This document shows positions 30,779 to 41,083 of a DNA stretch of 50,687 nt, one piece after another (the first letter of the stretch is position 1; each line of letters starts with the position of its first letter). Source of the stretch: Entamoeba histolytica HM-1:IMSS (taxonomy: Eukaryota; Evosea; Mastigamoebida; Endamoebidae); the NCBI RefSeq assembly GCF_000208925.1, contig NW_001914945.1, positions 1-50,687 on the forward strand. The letters are read 5' to 3'. The notes under the pieces are model-generated. The model worked only from the letters and a program-made list of their open reading frames with translations, was not told the DNA's origin and searched no databases. Made by a program: the position numbers and the translations under genes.

Positions 30779-30849
30779 CATAAAATTCGTTTATTCCTCT
30801 TCTTTATTTAAACTTTTTTTATTAAAAACTTAATAATTTCTCTTATTGA

Positions 30850-31206
30850 ATGGCTCCTAAAAGTAAAAAACTTAAACAATCACTTCCATCAAAAGAACCT
30901 GTTGTCGACGATGGTTTTTCTTTTATTAAACAACATAATTCAAATGTTATTATTGAAGTAGAAATTAAGCCAAATGCTAAAACAAGTGAGATTCAAGGAG
31001 TTGAAGATGGTTTATTAAAAGTATCTATCAACTCACCCCCAGTCGATGGAAAAGCCAACACTGAAGTTATTGCTTTTATGGCATCTACATTTGGAATAAA
31101 AAAGTCTAATGTAAAGCTTATTAAAGGACAAACCTCTCATCATAAAACTCTTCAATTTGAAAATTGGACAAGAGAAAAAGTACTTCAGATTATTCAAGCC
31201 AAATAA
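30850..31206 (+). CDS. DUF167/YggU-family protein
   Basis: A 118-residue protein. After a 30-residue Lys/Ser lead (MAPKSKKLKQSLPSKEP) comes the complete DUF167 domain: VIIEVEIKPNAKTSEIQGVE, LLKVSINSPPVDGKANTEVI (the family-specific PPVDGKAN motif), FGIKKSNVKLIKGQTSHHKT (the SG.TSR.K-type loop). Homologs occur from bacteria to humans (YggU, C15orf40) and their function is not established. It follows Cpn10 by 71 nt on the same strand, and its stop is only 11 nt from the stop of the convergent Pkr1-like gene, so the 3' UTRs must overlap. Confidence 0.92.
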   Translation: MAPKSKKLKQSLPSKEPVVDDGFSFIKQHNSNVIIEVEIKPNAKTSEIQGVEDGLLKVSINSPPVDGKANTEVIAFMASTFGIKKSNVKLIKGQTSHHKTLQFENWTREKVLQIIQAK

Positions 31207-31217
31207 TTTAACTAAAT

Positions 31218-31610
31218 TTAATCACTTTTTTCTTTAGTTTCTTCACTTAGTTCATCGTTTTTATTTAATGAACTTTCTTCTTTATTTTCTTCTTTTTGTT
31301 GTTCTTCTTTTGCTTTTTTTAATGCTTCACAAAGTTCTGGGTTAGTATCAAGTTGGTAAAATACCCTATAAAAATAAGATTTGTCCAGAATAACAAAATA
31401 ATTTCTTTAAACAAACCAACATATAGCACCATATGCCCCACATGTCAAAAACATTAACACAACAAAATGAATTGATGCAGATGGTATTGTAAAGAAGAAA
31501 CATATTTCAAAAAATAGTGCAGCAGCAAATGACGCATGAACCGTTAACCTAGAGGATGAACTAACTCTTTGATTGATTATGTCTTCAAAAAGGTTTTGGA
31601 TAAAATTCAT
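31218..31610 (-). CDS. Pkr1-like ER membrane protein (V-ATPase assembly), one intron
   Basis: Exon 1 is 31417-31610, the intron is 31366-31416 (51 nt, GTTTGT...TATAG), and exon 2 is 31218-31365, giving 113 residues. Residues 1-18 are an amphipathic lead (MNFIQNLFEDIINQR). Two membrane segments follow (about 22-42 HASFAAALFFEICFFF; 46-67 SIHFVVLMFLTCGAYGAICW), then a WVFYQL segment and a Lys/Glu-rich cytosolic tail. The order F..L.EDI, then A.FA.L, then SIHF..L, then W....L resembles yeast Pkr1, an ER factor that helps assemble the V-ATPase Vo sector. The match is by pattern and size, so the name is moderate. GAACT lies at 31628-31632. Confidence 0.72.
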
Positions 31611-31627
31611 TAAATTGTTTTAGATAA

Positions 31628-31632
31628 AGTTC
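31628..31632 (-). promoter_or_regulatory. GAAC-type core promoter element
   Basis: GAACT on the minus strand, 18 nt upstream of the Pkr1-like gene ATG. Confidence 0.45.
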
Positions 31633-31683
31633 TTTTTTTAAATAATAATTTAATTTGTAAAAATGGAAACGAAGTAATTTATT

Positions 31684-34600
31684 TTATTTAAGTTCTGGTG
31701 GTGCGTCTGGTCTATGTATTGATGCGTCTTCTGCTACAATTAATAATCCTACAGCACCACTTGATGCAGTAGGTCCGGCAATATACCCAGAAATAGGTGA
31801 GGCTCCAGAAAGGAAAAGTCCATGTTTTTGAGTGGAATATTGTTGCCATTCTGGATGTTCATTCAGTACAACGTCTAGATTTTCTGCGTGAGAAGAGTCT
31901 TGTAAAGCATTCTGTAAAGCGTCAACTATCAATGCTTTGATTTCTGGTGCAGATGATCCAAGAGTGTCATCTAATGAACCTTTCAATACGGTAAAGATCG
32001 CACTTTGGACATCTTCGTTGCAAAGTTTTGGGACATAACATAATACTCCTTTACATCCAACTCCAGACGTCATTGATCTAAAAACATTAGCTACAATTTG
32101 TGCGTGTTCAGGTATTTTAGTTAAACAAAGGACAATTAATGGAACTGCATTATTATCTATTAACCGTTCTTTACATAATGAATTTGTAACAATAACTTGT
32201 AGAATTATAAACAACGTTTCATCTGGTTGTGTTTGTAGTAATTCAATAATTTTAGATAAATGACCTGATGTAGCTATATAATCTAAACATTGTGGCTGAT
32301 TAGTATAAAACACTGCAATTGTTTTAGCAAGTGCATTCATTAAAGTAACATCTCGTTGTCTGGCAGCTTCTTGATACTTATTAAATAATCCATCACTAAA
32401 TCCATTTGGATTATTAAGTGGACATGTAGGATTTTGGTTGAAGATTCTAATAAATACACCTCCAATACATAATTCATTTTCAAGTTCTGTATATTTAAAT
32501 GCAAAAGTATCTGGAACTTGCCATTTAACCATTGGGTTAGAAAGTTGTTTTGCATGGAATGACTCAGCCATTTTGTTAATGAAATCTCCAACACCATTTT
32601 TCATTTCTGAATTCCAAATTAATTCTGGTGTTTCTGTAGTTGAATCTAGTAAAATAACTGCTCCTCTTGCATCCATTTTCATCGTATTAATAATTGCACT
32701 TGGGAAGAATTTAGCAAGTGAAAGTGTGACTTTAGGTCCAATACCTGGCGTAGTAGACATTTTACCAATTAGTTGAGATACAAGAACTCTTCTTTCAAGT
32801 TCACTGTCATTAACAAAATGATTTAAAAGATAAAGTAGTCCTCCTTTAACTATTCCTTGTTGTAATCCTGTTGTTACTGAGAATAATGACTGTGCTAATG
32901 GCACAATATCTTCAAGATACTGAGACGGATATAATAACACAAGGAATTTAGATAATACTTTAGATTTAGCAACAACTTCAACACAAGCCGTTGTACTTAA
33001 TAGTCTCTTGACACATCTCAGTGTTGATGACTGAACAAGAAGGTCATCTGGTTCTTCTTTTAATAAGCTAAACAAAGAATCAAGTAATTCAGGGTCTTCA
33101 CAAAATTCAGTAGCAATTTGGTATTGTTCTAGTACATTTGCAACAGCAATAACTTTTTCTTGAAGCCATTTACCATTAAGATCAATTCTTGACATACATG
33201 CTCTTAGGAAAATAATAGGATCTGGTAGTGGTTCACATGTTCTTATTTGTTCATTAAAGAGTCTAATATAAACCCCACCAAGAACTAATTCATTTTGTAA
33301 TGATGGGAATCTAAATAGTTCATATTCTTTTGGTGTCCATTCCATTGTTCCATTTAAGTGTGCATCAATATAATCAATTAATTCATGTCTTGTTTTGTTT
33401 GTCCATAATAAGTATGGTGTTTGTGTTGTAGATGTAATTAAACTGAGTGTTTCCCCAACACTACCATGTCTAATTCGTAGTCCAAGTTGTGGTGTAAATA
33501 ATGCAAACACTGCTTTTGTTTCTTCTGTATTTTCTTGGATTTTAACTAACTCTTTCATTGCTAATAATGACATTCCAGCAATAGCATTTTTCATTTGATG
33601 AATACTTTCTTGTTCTGCTTCTTCAAGTGTTGGGTCATATGATAATATTCTGTGAATTAAATATCCAAGATAATTTCTATTATACATATCATTTCTTATT
33701 TCTTCATCCTTTGAGAAACATGTTATACATTCTAGTGATGCTTCTACAACTCCAAGTAAGTCACTTCCAAGACACATCTTAATATTAGACAATATTGTAT
33801 TACTTTTTTTAATTTCTGCTAATGACTCTGTAAATTTAGATGCAACTGCCATAGCCCTAAGAATATATCTAATAGCAAGTACTTTTCCTTCTGTGATTTG
33901 TCCACATAATCCATCTAACATAGACAATAATGTTTGTAATCCTTTTAGTCTTGCTAATTCTTGAACATTTAATGTAGAGGATCTAATGGTTAAATAAACT
34001 AATTGTAATGCTCTGCCTCTTAATTGGGTGTCTTGAAGAGCTGGGATAAGTAAAGAATATCCCGCATATTTATATGGTGATAATATTTCTCCACATCTTT
34101 CATAAAGAATACATTGTGAATGAATAATAATTTCCGATTTTTCATTTGAATTGTCTGGTCCCATTTCAATAAGTTGATTATATGCATCATTTACTTTCTC
34201 AAACATTTCTCTTCCTTCTGGATTTCTATCTGGATGATATTTTTGTGCTAATTTATAATATGCCTTTCTTAATTTTTGTTTATCATCTGCTGTTTCTACT
34301 CCAAGAATTTGACATGCCTCACTTGTTGACATCTTCTTTGGTGCTTCTGCTACATCAACCCATGCATGTAATATTGCTTGTAATAATCCAACTGGATCAT
34401 TAATAACATAATCGGGATATTTTTCTTCATCACATAATTGTTTAAGATATACTCTCCCACAATATAACTCTCCCTTTAATTCTTCATATACAATAGGTGG
34501 AATTGGTACATGTGAATATACTGCTAATGGATTACATGTTAATCTAAATGCAAAATCTCCAATATGTTGTGAAATACTATCTATTAAATAACTTCTCATT

Positions 34601-37600
34601 GAACTACTCCATCTAATTTCTGGGGTAGCAACTTCTCCAACAAGTCGTGCTGAAAATTCTTCAGGAGACCTATCAAGTACTGTTATTAATGATGGTGGAA
34701 TAAGTGGTTTTAATACTGATAATTCAACAGCTTCTCCTATTTTTTGTTGTCTATGAGTAGCATATAATAACCTTGATATTTCTTTTAAATTACTTCCTGA
34801 GTACATTAATGCAAAATAAAATACTCCTGTTAAATAAAATTTTGGTTGTGCTGTTGGATTATCTTCTAATAAATTTTTAAGTAATCTTGCTGCAGTATCA
34901 ACTATTGTTGGTGCTGCTGTTAATAATAACTGAACTATATGTGGAAGATGTCTTGGTGATGATAATATTCTTTTAGCTCTTGGAATTGGTCTTAATAAAA
35001 TACCATGCATATCACGTGATGGATACATTGTAACTAAATCTTCTAATGTTTTAGAAATAGATTGACATAATTCAATTGGTGTTAATATTCCTGTATCTTC
35101 TGTTAATAATGCCCATTTTAACACTGTAATATCTTTTAATATTTTCCAATCTTCCATTCCTTGTGCCCAAACCATTGTTGTTTCTTGAATAATATTTTGA
35201 TTAAGTAATTCTTTTAATTTATCAAGAGATACTGGTCCTTTTTTCTCTTTCTTATTATTATTAATTTCTACATAATACCATTCTCCTATTGTTGTTCCTG
35301 CTGTTAATAAATTTGTTTGTAATGGAATAATAGCATGGTCTGCATGAAGATGAACAAGGATTAATAAATCAACATATAAATCAATTCCTCCAACATCAAT
35401 AAATGTTCTTGCATTAATTTCTACTTTAAGTAATGAATCAAGCAATTCAATTAATCGGTCTCTTAATAGTAATGACCTTGTCATTCTTAACATTGAAACA
35501 ATATGTGAAATATCTTTAAATGCTCCAATTTCTTTATTAAATTTTCTATATATTACACTCATAGATTGAATTGCTAATGCTTGTAATTCTCTATTTGTTT
35601 CAAATAAACATCTATGATATAATGTATCAAAGAAATCTCTTGGGTCACTTAATGTAATTTCTCCTTTTTCTAATAAACATTTTATAAAACATCCATCAAC
35701 ACATACTTCATTATCTAATGAATGATATTCTACAATAAATTCTCGATAATTCCACGCAACTTCTCCTTCTTCTTGATCTTTCTTTAATTGTCTAATTTCA
35801 TTGTCTATTGCTTCTTTTAATTCTTCTCTTGTTTGGTGGTTCCAAATTAAATCTGCACGTCGATGTTGTTGGTGGAGTTGGAAAACTAACATTCCCCAGT
35901 TTCTTTTTTGTTTAATGACTCTTTTTTGTCTTGTTCTAATTTCATTTTCATTTGTGCTTCTTCTAACATTCCATTTCTTCCAAAATGATGCCACAGTACT
36001 CATCTGATGTCTTGGGTGTTGTCTTTCATCATCAGTAATATCTAATTTTTCTGGTGGTTGGTCAGGAGAATCAAGATAAGATAATAATGCACTAGGAATT
36101 GTTCTTTTTAATACACTTTCACTCTCTTTATGATCAGCCGTGAAAACATCAAGTAAATGTAAGGCTAAATGTTTTTGAAGTAATTGTGTTGTAGTTTTGG
36201 GTGTTGAAAAACATGCTATTTGAAGGTATTTTAAGGTTGTTCCTTCTAATAACGCATAGTCTTGTAATTCTTTAATTCGTTCATCCATATCTGTTTCTTC
36301 AACTAGCGCTCTCAGTATTTGTCCAGCAATGTGTGGAATAGAAATACATGGTGATTGAAAAAGCATAAATACATCTCTTCCTAATCCACTAATTATATTC
36401 ATCATTCTATTGAACATATTAAATTCTGTGGTATAAGAATATGGTTCACAAACAATATACTTAAAAGCTGTAACACAACCATGGATGACAAGGGGAGATC
36501 CTTTTTTAATATTACCAACTAATGTAGCAAAGATTCTCTCAGGAATTCCATGTGTCATAACTTCTAATTTACCTTTTTTTTCAATATTTTCGTCAGCACT
36601 AGAGCATAATAAGATTGATGTAATTCTTAATGCCCAAAATAATACAATTGGTTTAACACTTTGAAGTGCCATTCCAATTACTTCTGTTACTTTTTCTGTT
36701 ATACGCTTATTCTCTACAAATGACTCATATCCAATTCTAGTTGATAATAATCTATGTAGACATTGTAAAAATCCTTCTCCAGGTTTTCCTATTGTTAATA
36801 ATTTTTCTAATGCTTGTATAATTAATTTTGAACGACTAGCTTCAGCAAATTGTGGTCCAGAAGGTGGCATATTATTATTTAATAAGAAAACATGAATCAT
36901 AAACAATTCCACTGGTTCAATTCCAGTAATTTTTGTTGGATCAAAGTTAGCAATATTCTTTAACAAAGTAAGTTCACTTTGTCCACATTCACTTGCTGTC
37001 ATTTTTTCAATAATTAATGAACCAAATCTTGGGATATCAGAAATAATAGGATCAGCTTTAGCTGCTAATGAACAATCGAATAGTGTAGCAATAAATGCTT
37101 CTCTTTGACTAGTATAATATACTCTTTGATTTCCATCTGCAAAAGTAACAACCACCTCCATAGCATCACGACCTCTTAAGATATGAATAACATCATTTAA
37201 TGCTCTTGCATACTTAACAGTATAAGAAGATGCATCTCTTTCAACAAACCATTTTTCAGTAAAACAAATAATTCTTTCTGTCTTTCCAGGTCCATGTGAA
37301 GCTTTTAGTTCTACTAAAGAACCACCGTCTTCTTGTTCAACTTTTCTTATATTTGATGACTTAAATAAATTCTCAATTGATAACTCATTTCCAACAGACA
37401 TTTTAATTCCAATTTGTTTACATCTCGTTAGAATTTCTGCAGCAAATTTCCTTCTATCAGAAAAAGAATAAATTATAAATTGATTCCCATCAAAAACTAA
37501 TGCAATAGACTGACTATCATCTAATGGTATAATTCTAATAATATCTGTTAGTAAAATGATTTTTTCTTTCTTTCCAGGCTTGTTTGACATTTCAATAATT

Positions 37601-38019
37601 CCATAAGGTTGAATTTGAATACATATATCAATTGACTGTTTATTAACTTTAATTTTTTTGGCACTAAATGTTGTAAATTCTTGGTGTTTTGTTTTGTATT
37701 TATACTGCAATAATAAACATAATAAATAACTTCTATTATTTGAAAGCATCTTATGTTTTGTAGATCCTACTACAAGAATAAATTCTTCACTGTTTTGAAT
37801 TGATGGCTGAATTCCAACAATACTTTGCCAATCCCAAACATCTACTGTTTCATAACTTGTATTAGATATTAGTGCAACAAAATTTTTTGAAATACATATT
37901 TGAAGGTCTTCGTTTGAAATCCAACCAACTCGTTTTACAAGCATTCTTTTCTCAGTCATTTGAGAGAAGAATTTAACACTCTGACTACCAGTAGGTATTT
38001 TAGATATTTCTATTGACAT
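31684..38019 (-). CDS. RME-8/DNAJC13 endosomal J-domain protein
   Basis: A 2111-residue protein in one uninterrupted frame. The N-terminus (about 1-330) has the beta-rich PH-like repeats of RME-8. Residues about 908-960 are a GYF_2 segment (EWYYVEINNN, then GPVSLDKLKELLN and WAQGMEDW). Residues about 1231-1290 are the J domain (SEACQILGVETADDKQKLRK, YHPDRNPEGREMFEKVNDAY) with an intact HPD. Helical ARM-like repeats fill the rest. Four IWN-type motifs are visible (LIWNHQTREELKEAIDNEI; EIRWSSSMRSYL; LLWTNKTRHELIDYIDAHL; LIWNSEMKNGVGDFI), the defining repeat of RME-8. Family role: recruits Hsc70 to endosomes, controls the WASH/retromer balance and clathrin removal, and binds PI(3)P. It is slightly shorter than animal forms (about 2240). 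GAACT lies at 38031-38035. Confidence 0.96.
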   Translation of the reverse strand: MSIEISKIPTGSQSVKFFSQMTEKRMLVKRVGWISNEDLQICISKNFVALISNTSYETVDVWDWQSIVGIQPSIQNSEEFILVVGSTKHKMLSNNRSYLLCLLLQYKYKTKHQEFTTFSAKKIKVNKQSIDICIQIQPYGIIEMSNKPGKKEKIILLTDIIRIIPLDDSQSIALVFDGNQFIIYSFSDRRKFAAEILTRCKQIGIKMSVGNELSIENLFKSSNIRKVEQEDGGSLVELKASHGPGKTERIICFTEKWFVERDASSYTVKYARALNDVIHILRGRDAMEVVVTFADGNQRVYYTSQREAFIATLFDCSLAAKADPIISDIPRFGSLIIEKMTASECGQSELTLLKNIANFDPTKITGIEPVELFMIHVFLLNNNMPPSGPQFAEASRSKLIIQALEKLLTIGKPGEGFLQCLHRLLSTRIGYESFVENKRITEKVTEVIGMALQSVKPIVLFWALRITSILLCSSADENIEKKGKLEVMTHGIPERIFATLVGNIKKGSPLVIHGCVTAFKYIVCEPYSYTTEFNMFNRMMNIISGLGRDVFMLFQSPCISIPHIAGQILRALVEETDMDERIKELQDYALLEGTTLKYLQIACFSTPKTTTQLLQKHLALHLLDVFTADHKESESVLKRTIPSALLSYLDSPDQPPEKLDITDDERQHPRHQMSTVASFWKKWNVRRSTNENEIRTRQKRVIKQKRNWGMLVFQLHQQHRRADLIWNHQTREELKEAIDNEIRQLKKDQEEGEVAWNYREFIVEYHSLDNEVCVDGCFIKCLLEKGEITLSDPRDFFDTLYHRCLFETNRELQALAIQSMSVIYRKFNKEIGAFKDISHIVSMLRMTRSLLLRDRLIELLDSLLKVEINARTFIDVGGIDLYVDLLILVHLHADHAIIPLQTNLLTAGTTIGEWYYVEINNNKKEKKGPVSLDKLKELLNQNIIQETTMVWAQGMEDWKILKDITVLKWALLTEDTGILTPIELCQSISKTLEDLVTMYPSRDMHGILLRPIPRAKRILSSPRHLPHIVQLLLTAAPTIVDTAARLLKNLLEDNPTAQPKFYLTGVFYFALMYSGSNLKEISRLLYATHRQQKIGEAVELSVLKPLIPPSLITVLDRSPEEFSARLVGEVATPEIRWSSSMRSYLIDSISQHIGDFAFRLTCNPLAVYSHVPIPPIVYEELKGELYCGRVYLKQLCDEEKYPDYVINDPVGLLQAILHAWVDVAEAPKKMSTSEACQILGVETADDKQKLRKAYYKLAQKYHPDRNPEGREMFEKVNDAYNQLIEMGPDNSNEKSEIIIHSQCILYERCGEILSPYKYAGYSLLIPALQDTQLRGRALQLVYLTIRSSTLNVQELARLKGLQTLLSMLDGLCGQITEGKVLAIRYILRAMAVASKFTESLAEIKKSNTILSNIKMCLGSDLLGVVEASLECITCFSKDEEIRNDMYNRNYLGYLIHRILSYDPTLEEAEQESIHQMKNAIAGMSLLAMKELVKIQENTEETKAVFALFTPQLGLRIRHGSVGETLSLITSTTQTPYLLWTNKTRHELIDYIDAHLNGTMEWTPKEYELFRFPSLQNELVLGGVYIRLFNEQIRTCEPLPDPIIFLRACMSRIDLNGKWLQEKVIAVANVLEQYQIATEFCEDPELLDSLFSLLKEEPDDLLVQSSTLRCVKRLLSTTACVEVVAKSKVLSKFLVLLYPSQYLEDIVPLAQSLFSVTTGLQQGIVKGGLLYLLNHFVNDSELERRVLVSQLIGKMSTTPGIGPKVTLSLAKFFPSAIINTMKMDARGAVILLDSTTETPELIWNSEMKNGVGDFINKMAESFHAKQLSNPMVKWQVPDTFAFKYTELENELCIGGVFIRIFNQNPTCPLNNPNGFSDGLFNKYQEAARQRDVTLMNALAKTIAVFYTNQPQCLDYIATSGHLSKIIELLQTQPDETLFIILQVIVTNSLCKERLIDNNAVPLIVLCLTKIPEHAQIVANVFRSMTSGVGCKGVLCYVPKLCNEDVQSAIFTVLKGSLDDTLGSSAPEIKALIVDALQNALQDSSHAENLDVVLNEHPEWQQYSTQKHGLFLSGASPISGYIAGPTASSGAVGLLIVAEDASIHRPDAPPELK

Positions 38020-38030
38020 TAAACTTTTTT

Positions 38031-38035
38031 AGTTC
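38031..38035 (-). promoter_or_regulatory. GAAC-type core promoter element
   Basis: GAACT on the minus strand, 12 nt upstream of the RME-8 ATG. Confidence 0.45.
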
Positions 38036-38146
38036 CAGAATAATTGAGAAACAAATAAAAAAATGTTTGAATTAATCAACTACTCACTTTTTATATCCTT
38101 CTCTTTTTATTCAAGATTTTAATCTTTAAATTAATTATTTCTTTTA

Positions 38147-39397
38147 ATGCAATTTGGTGCTATTGGGCTATCTATTAAAATGAATATATTTACTATGTGT
38201 TGTTGTTTTGTGTTTGGTATTAATTATTTATTACTATATGCTGCCTTTACACACAGTGATATTGGTAAGTCAATATCAATTATTTCATTTGTTGATGGAA
38301 TAGGGGGTATAATTACATTAATAATACTTTTAATTCTTTCTTACTTGCCTTGTGCAAAAATTAATTATAAAATTTTTGGTATTTTTACATTAGCCACAAA
38401 TTTTATATTAACTAGTATATGTACTATCTCATCTTCCATTAATATGTTGAGTCCAATTATTAACAAAACATATCTTTATCTTATTGTAGAAATATTCAAT
38501 TCAAGTCTTCCACCATCAAATTTTTTTGTCTTTTTTAATTTGAGTTATTCATTATCATCCCAACACACAACCTTTTATATCACTGGATGCTCATTTGGAA
38601 CATTTTTAGCTTGTATATTAGGGTATGCAGAAATATCTGAGTTTGTTGCTTTTTCTATTGTAACTTTATTTTCATTAGTTGGACTGATACTTGTTATTAT
38701 ATTATTTATATTTACACCTCAAATATATGATTTTCTTAAATGTCAAGAAAGAATATTATATCAAGAAGAGTATATTAGTCTTGATGATCCATTACCAAAA
38801 TATAATGTTGTAAGAATATTTAAAACTACTATAAAAGAGATGAAACACTCATTAATAACAATATTTTGTTGTTACTATATTGCCATTTATCTTGTTCCTC
38901 GTTTTATAAATCCAGTTCAACGTTACTTTAATTGTTATAATGATAATATGGATTATGATGAGAATAATTATTATTATCAACTCATTCAATTAGTAGGTTT
39001 ATTGTATTATGCTGGTGATGTTATTGGAAGATTTGTTGAAATATTTGCAAAACCACATATTAAAGTAGTATTAGTATCAAGTGTTATTAATGTTTTGATA
39101 ACAACAATAACTATCTTACCGGTTTATTTTTGTACAGCAGGGAATATTTCACATGCAACTGTAGCTGAAAAAGTTATGTTAGGCTATGCACCTTTATTGG
39201 GATTGGTTAATGGATTTATTGTTTCATGTGCTATCGAATATTCAATTTCTCAAGTTGAACCACGTTTGGCTGTGGCTGTAGTTTTACTTTTTTTATATCT
39301 TGGAATATTTGCAGGAGATATAAGTCAATTATTAACATCAGGATTAGATTTATATCTTTCATCATCTCAAAAAGATTGTTCTCCAACTTTTGTCTAA
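38147..39397 (+). CDS. Equilibrative-nucleoside-transporter-like membrane protein
   Basis: A 416-residue protein with about 10 or 11 membrane helices, for example FTMCCCFVFGINYLLLYAAF, IITLIILLILSYL, FVAFSIVTLFSLVGLILVII and SLITIFCCYYIAIYLVP. A large cytosolic loop lies between helices 6 and 7 (about 195-240, KCQERILYQEEYISLDDPLP). Motifs resembling ENT (SLC29) are YAGDVIGRFVEIF (the D..GR of helix 8) and LLGLVNGFIVSC (the N-G of helix 10). ENTs move purine and pyrimidine nucleosides down their gradient, and Entamoeba depends on purine salvage, which fits. Overall identity to known ENTs is low, so the substrate is open. Met12 (38180) is an alternative start. Confidence 0.72.
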   Translation: MQFGAIGLSIKMNIFTMCCCFVFGINYLLLYAAFTHSDIGKSISIISFVDGIGGIITLIILLILSYLPCAKINYKIFGIFTLATNFILTSICTISSSINMLSPIINKTYLYLIVEIFNSSLPPSNFFVFFNLSYSLSSQHTTFYITGCSFGTFLACILGYAEISEFVAFSIVTLFSLVGLILVIILFIFTPQIYDFLKCQERILYQEEYISLDDPLPKYNVVRIFKTTIKEMKHSLITIFCCYYIAIYLVPRFINPVQRYFNCYNDNMDYDENNYYYQLIQLVGLLYYAGDVIGRFVEIFAKPHIKVVLVSSVINVLITTITILPVYFCTAGNISHATVAEKVMLGYAPLLGLVNGFIVSCAIEYSISQVEPRLAVAVVLLFLYLGIFAGDISQLLTSGLDLYLSSSQKDCSPTFV

Positions 39398-39503
39398 TTA
39401 ACGAAATTATTAATTACTTTGAATATTTTATTTCTTAAAATTCTTGATAAAATAATTTCAATATTTATTTTTAATTTTCTTGGATTTTTTTTTAATCATC
39501 TTT

Positions 39504-39508
39504 GAACT
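39504..39508 (+). promoter_or_regulatory. GAAC-type core promoter element
   Basis: GAACT 27-31 nt upstream of the kinase ATG at 39535. Confidence 0.45.
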
Positions 39509-39534
39509 TTTTTTTCAGTTCTTTAAAACATAAT

Positions 39535-40836
39535 ATGGAAGAGAAAACACAAGGATGGCTTATGAAAGAAGGTGGAAGTTGGAAATCTTGGAAAAAAAGA
39601 TATTTTGTATTAGACAATGATACATTATATTATTATAAAGAACAAGATAAAAAGACATTAATGGGTACAATGAATTTATCTCTTGCTACACATATCACAG
39701 CAGTTGATAATTATCATAAGAAATATGAAAATATAATTCGTATTTGTACACCATCAAGAACATTTCATTTAAGTGCAGCAAATGAAGAAGAACGACTAGC
39801 ATGGTTAACGTCTATTATTTGTCATTCAGAGAAAACAAATATATGTAAACCAAGAATAAGTAGTGTACCAGTAACACAAAAAGATTTTGATGTTAAGTGT
39901 TTATTAGGTAAAGGAGCTTATGGAAAAGTATTTTTAGTTGAAATGATTTCTACTCATGAAATATTTGCAATGAAAACTATTGAAAAAAAACAAATTATTG
40001 AATATGAAGAAATTGAACATACTATGTCTGAAAGACGTATCCTCTCTAAATTACATCATCCTTTCTTAGTAAATTTATATTATTCATTCCAAACACCAAC
40101 TCATTTATTTTATATTATTGATTATTGTCCTGGAGGTGAATTTTATTATTATTTACAAAAGAATGGAAAAGTAAGTGAAGAAGATGCTAAATTTTATGCA
40201 GCTCAAATTTTACTTGCAATAGAACATCTTCATTCATCAAATATTGTTTATCGTGATATTAAACCAGAAAATATTTTAATTGGTGCTGATGGTTATCTTC
40301 GTTTAACTGATTTTGGACTTTCTAAAGAAAATGTTACAAAAGAAAATACTACAAGTACTTTTTGTGGTACACCAGAATATCTCGCCCCAGAAGTTGTTGT
40401 TGGTAAAGATTATTCAGAACCTGTAGATTGGTGGGGATTTGGTATTTTAATTTATGAAATGATTCATGGACATGCTCCATTTACTTCAGAAGATATTCAA
40501 CAATTATTCCAAAAGATTATTCATGACCCTGTCTCTTTTCCAAGTGCTTCTTATCCATCAGCAGATTGTAAAGAATGTATTGTTATGTTATTAGAAAAAG
40601 ATCCAGAAAAACGTTTAACAGACCCAAATCGTATTAAATCACATTGTTGGTTTAAAGGATTTGATTGGGAAGGATTATTCCAAAAGAAATTATCTCCTCC
40701 TTTTGTTCCTGTTTTAAAAGATAAAACTGATACTTCTAATTTTAATGAAGATATTATTAATGAAACAGCTAAAATTGATGAAGGAGAAGTTGTTGATTCT
40801 AAAGATTATTTCAATGATTTTACTTATTGCAAATAA
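39535..40836 (+). CDS. PH-domain AGC kinase (Akt/PKB-like)
   Basis: The first ATG in frame is 39535, giving 433 residues. Residues 4-98 are a PH domain (GWLMKEGGSWKSWKKRYFVL) with a basic cluster fit to bind PI(3,4,5)P3. The kinase domain is 118-375: P-loop LLGKGAYGKV (G125-G130), Lys147, YRDIKPENIL (Asp241), DFG at 259-261, activation loop STFCGTPEYLAPE (Thr275 as PDK1 site), and VDWWGFGILIYEM. The AGC tail ends with a hydrophobic motif FNDFTY (426-431, Thr430). All catalytic residues are intact. The build is that of Akt/PKB: PH, kinase, tail with T-loop and hydrophobic motif. It should act downstream of class I PI3K, and a class I PI3K gene lies about 3.7 kb away. Confidence 0.95.
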   Translation: MEEKTQGWLMKEGGSWKSWKKRYFVLDNDTLYYYKEQDKKTLMGTMNLSLATHITAVDNYHKKYENIIRICTPSRTFHLSAANEEERLAWLTSIICHSEKTNICKPRISSVPVTQKDFDVKCLLGKGAYGKVFLVEMISTHEIFAMKTIEKKQIIEYEEIEHTMSERRILSKLHHPFLVNLYYSFQTPTHLFYIIDYCPGGEFYYYLQKNGKVSEEDAKFYAAQILLAIEHLHSSNIVYRDIKPENILIGADGYLRLTDFGLSKENVTKENTTSTFCGTPEYLAPEVVVGKDYSEPVDWWGFGILIYEMIHGHAPFTSEDIQQLFQKIIHDPVSFPSASYPSADCKECIVMLLEKDPEKRLTDPNRIKSHCWFKGFDWEGLFQKKLSPPFVPVLKDKTDTSNFNEDIINETAKIDEGEVVDSKDYFNDFTYCK

Positions 40837-41083
40837 GTACTATTACTAACTTTACTTCTTTTCAATCATTATTTCAATTAATTTTATTTTTTATTATTTT
40901 TTGTTAAAATTATTTAAAATTCTTTTTTTTTCTTTCTTAAAAATTGTTTAATTTGAATTTTATCTCTTTATTTTTGTTATTCTTAAATTGTTATTCTCTT
41001 ATTAAAAACAAATTATAAAAACAATTTTTATTTTAAGATAATGTTATAAAAAGAATTAAATAAGAAAAAAATTCACGATCAAT
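40837..41083. other. Convergent intergenic region
   Basis: 247 T/A-rich bases between the 3' ends of the kinase and eL32 genes. No gene. Confidence 0.5.
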
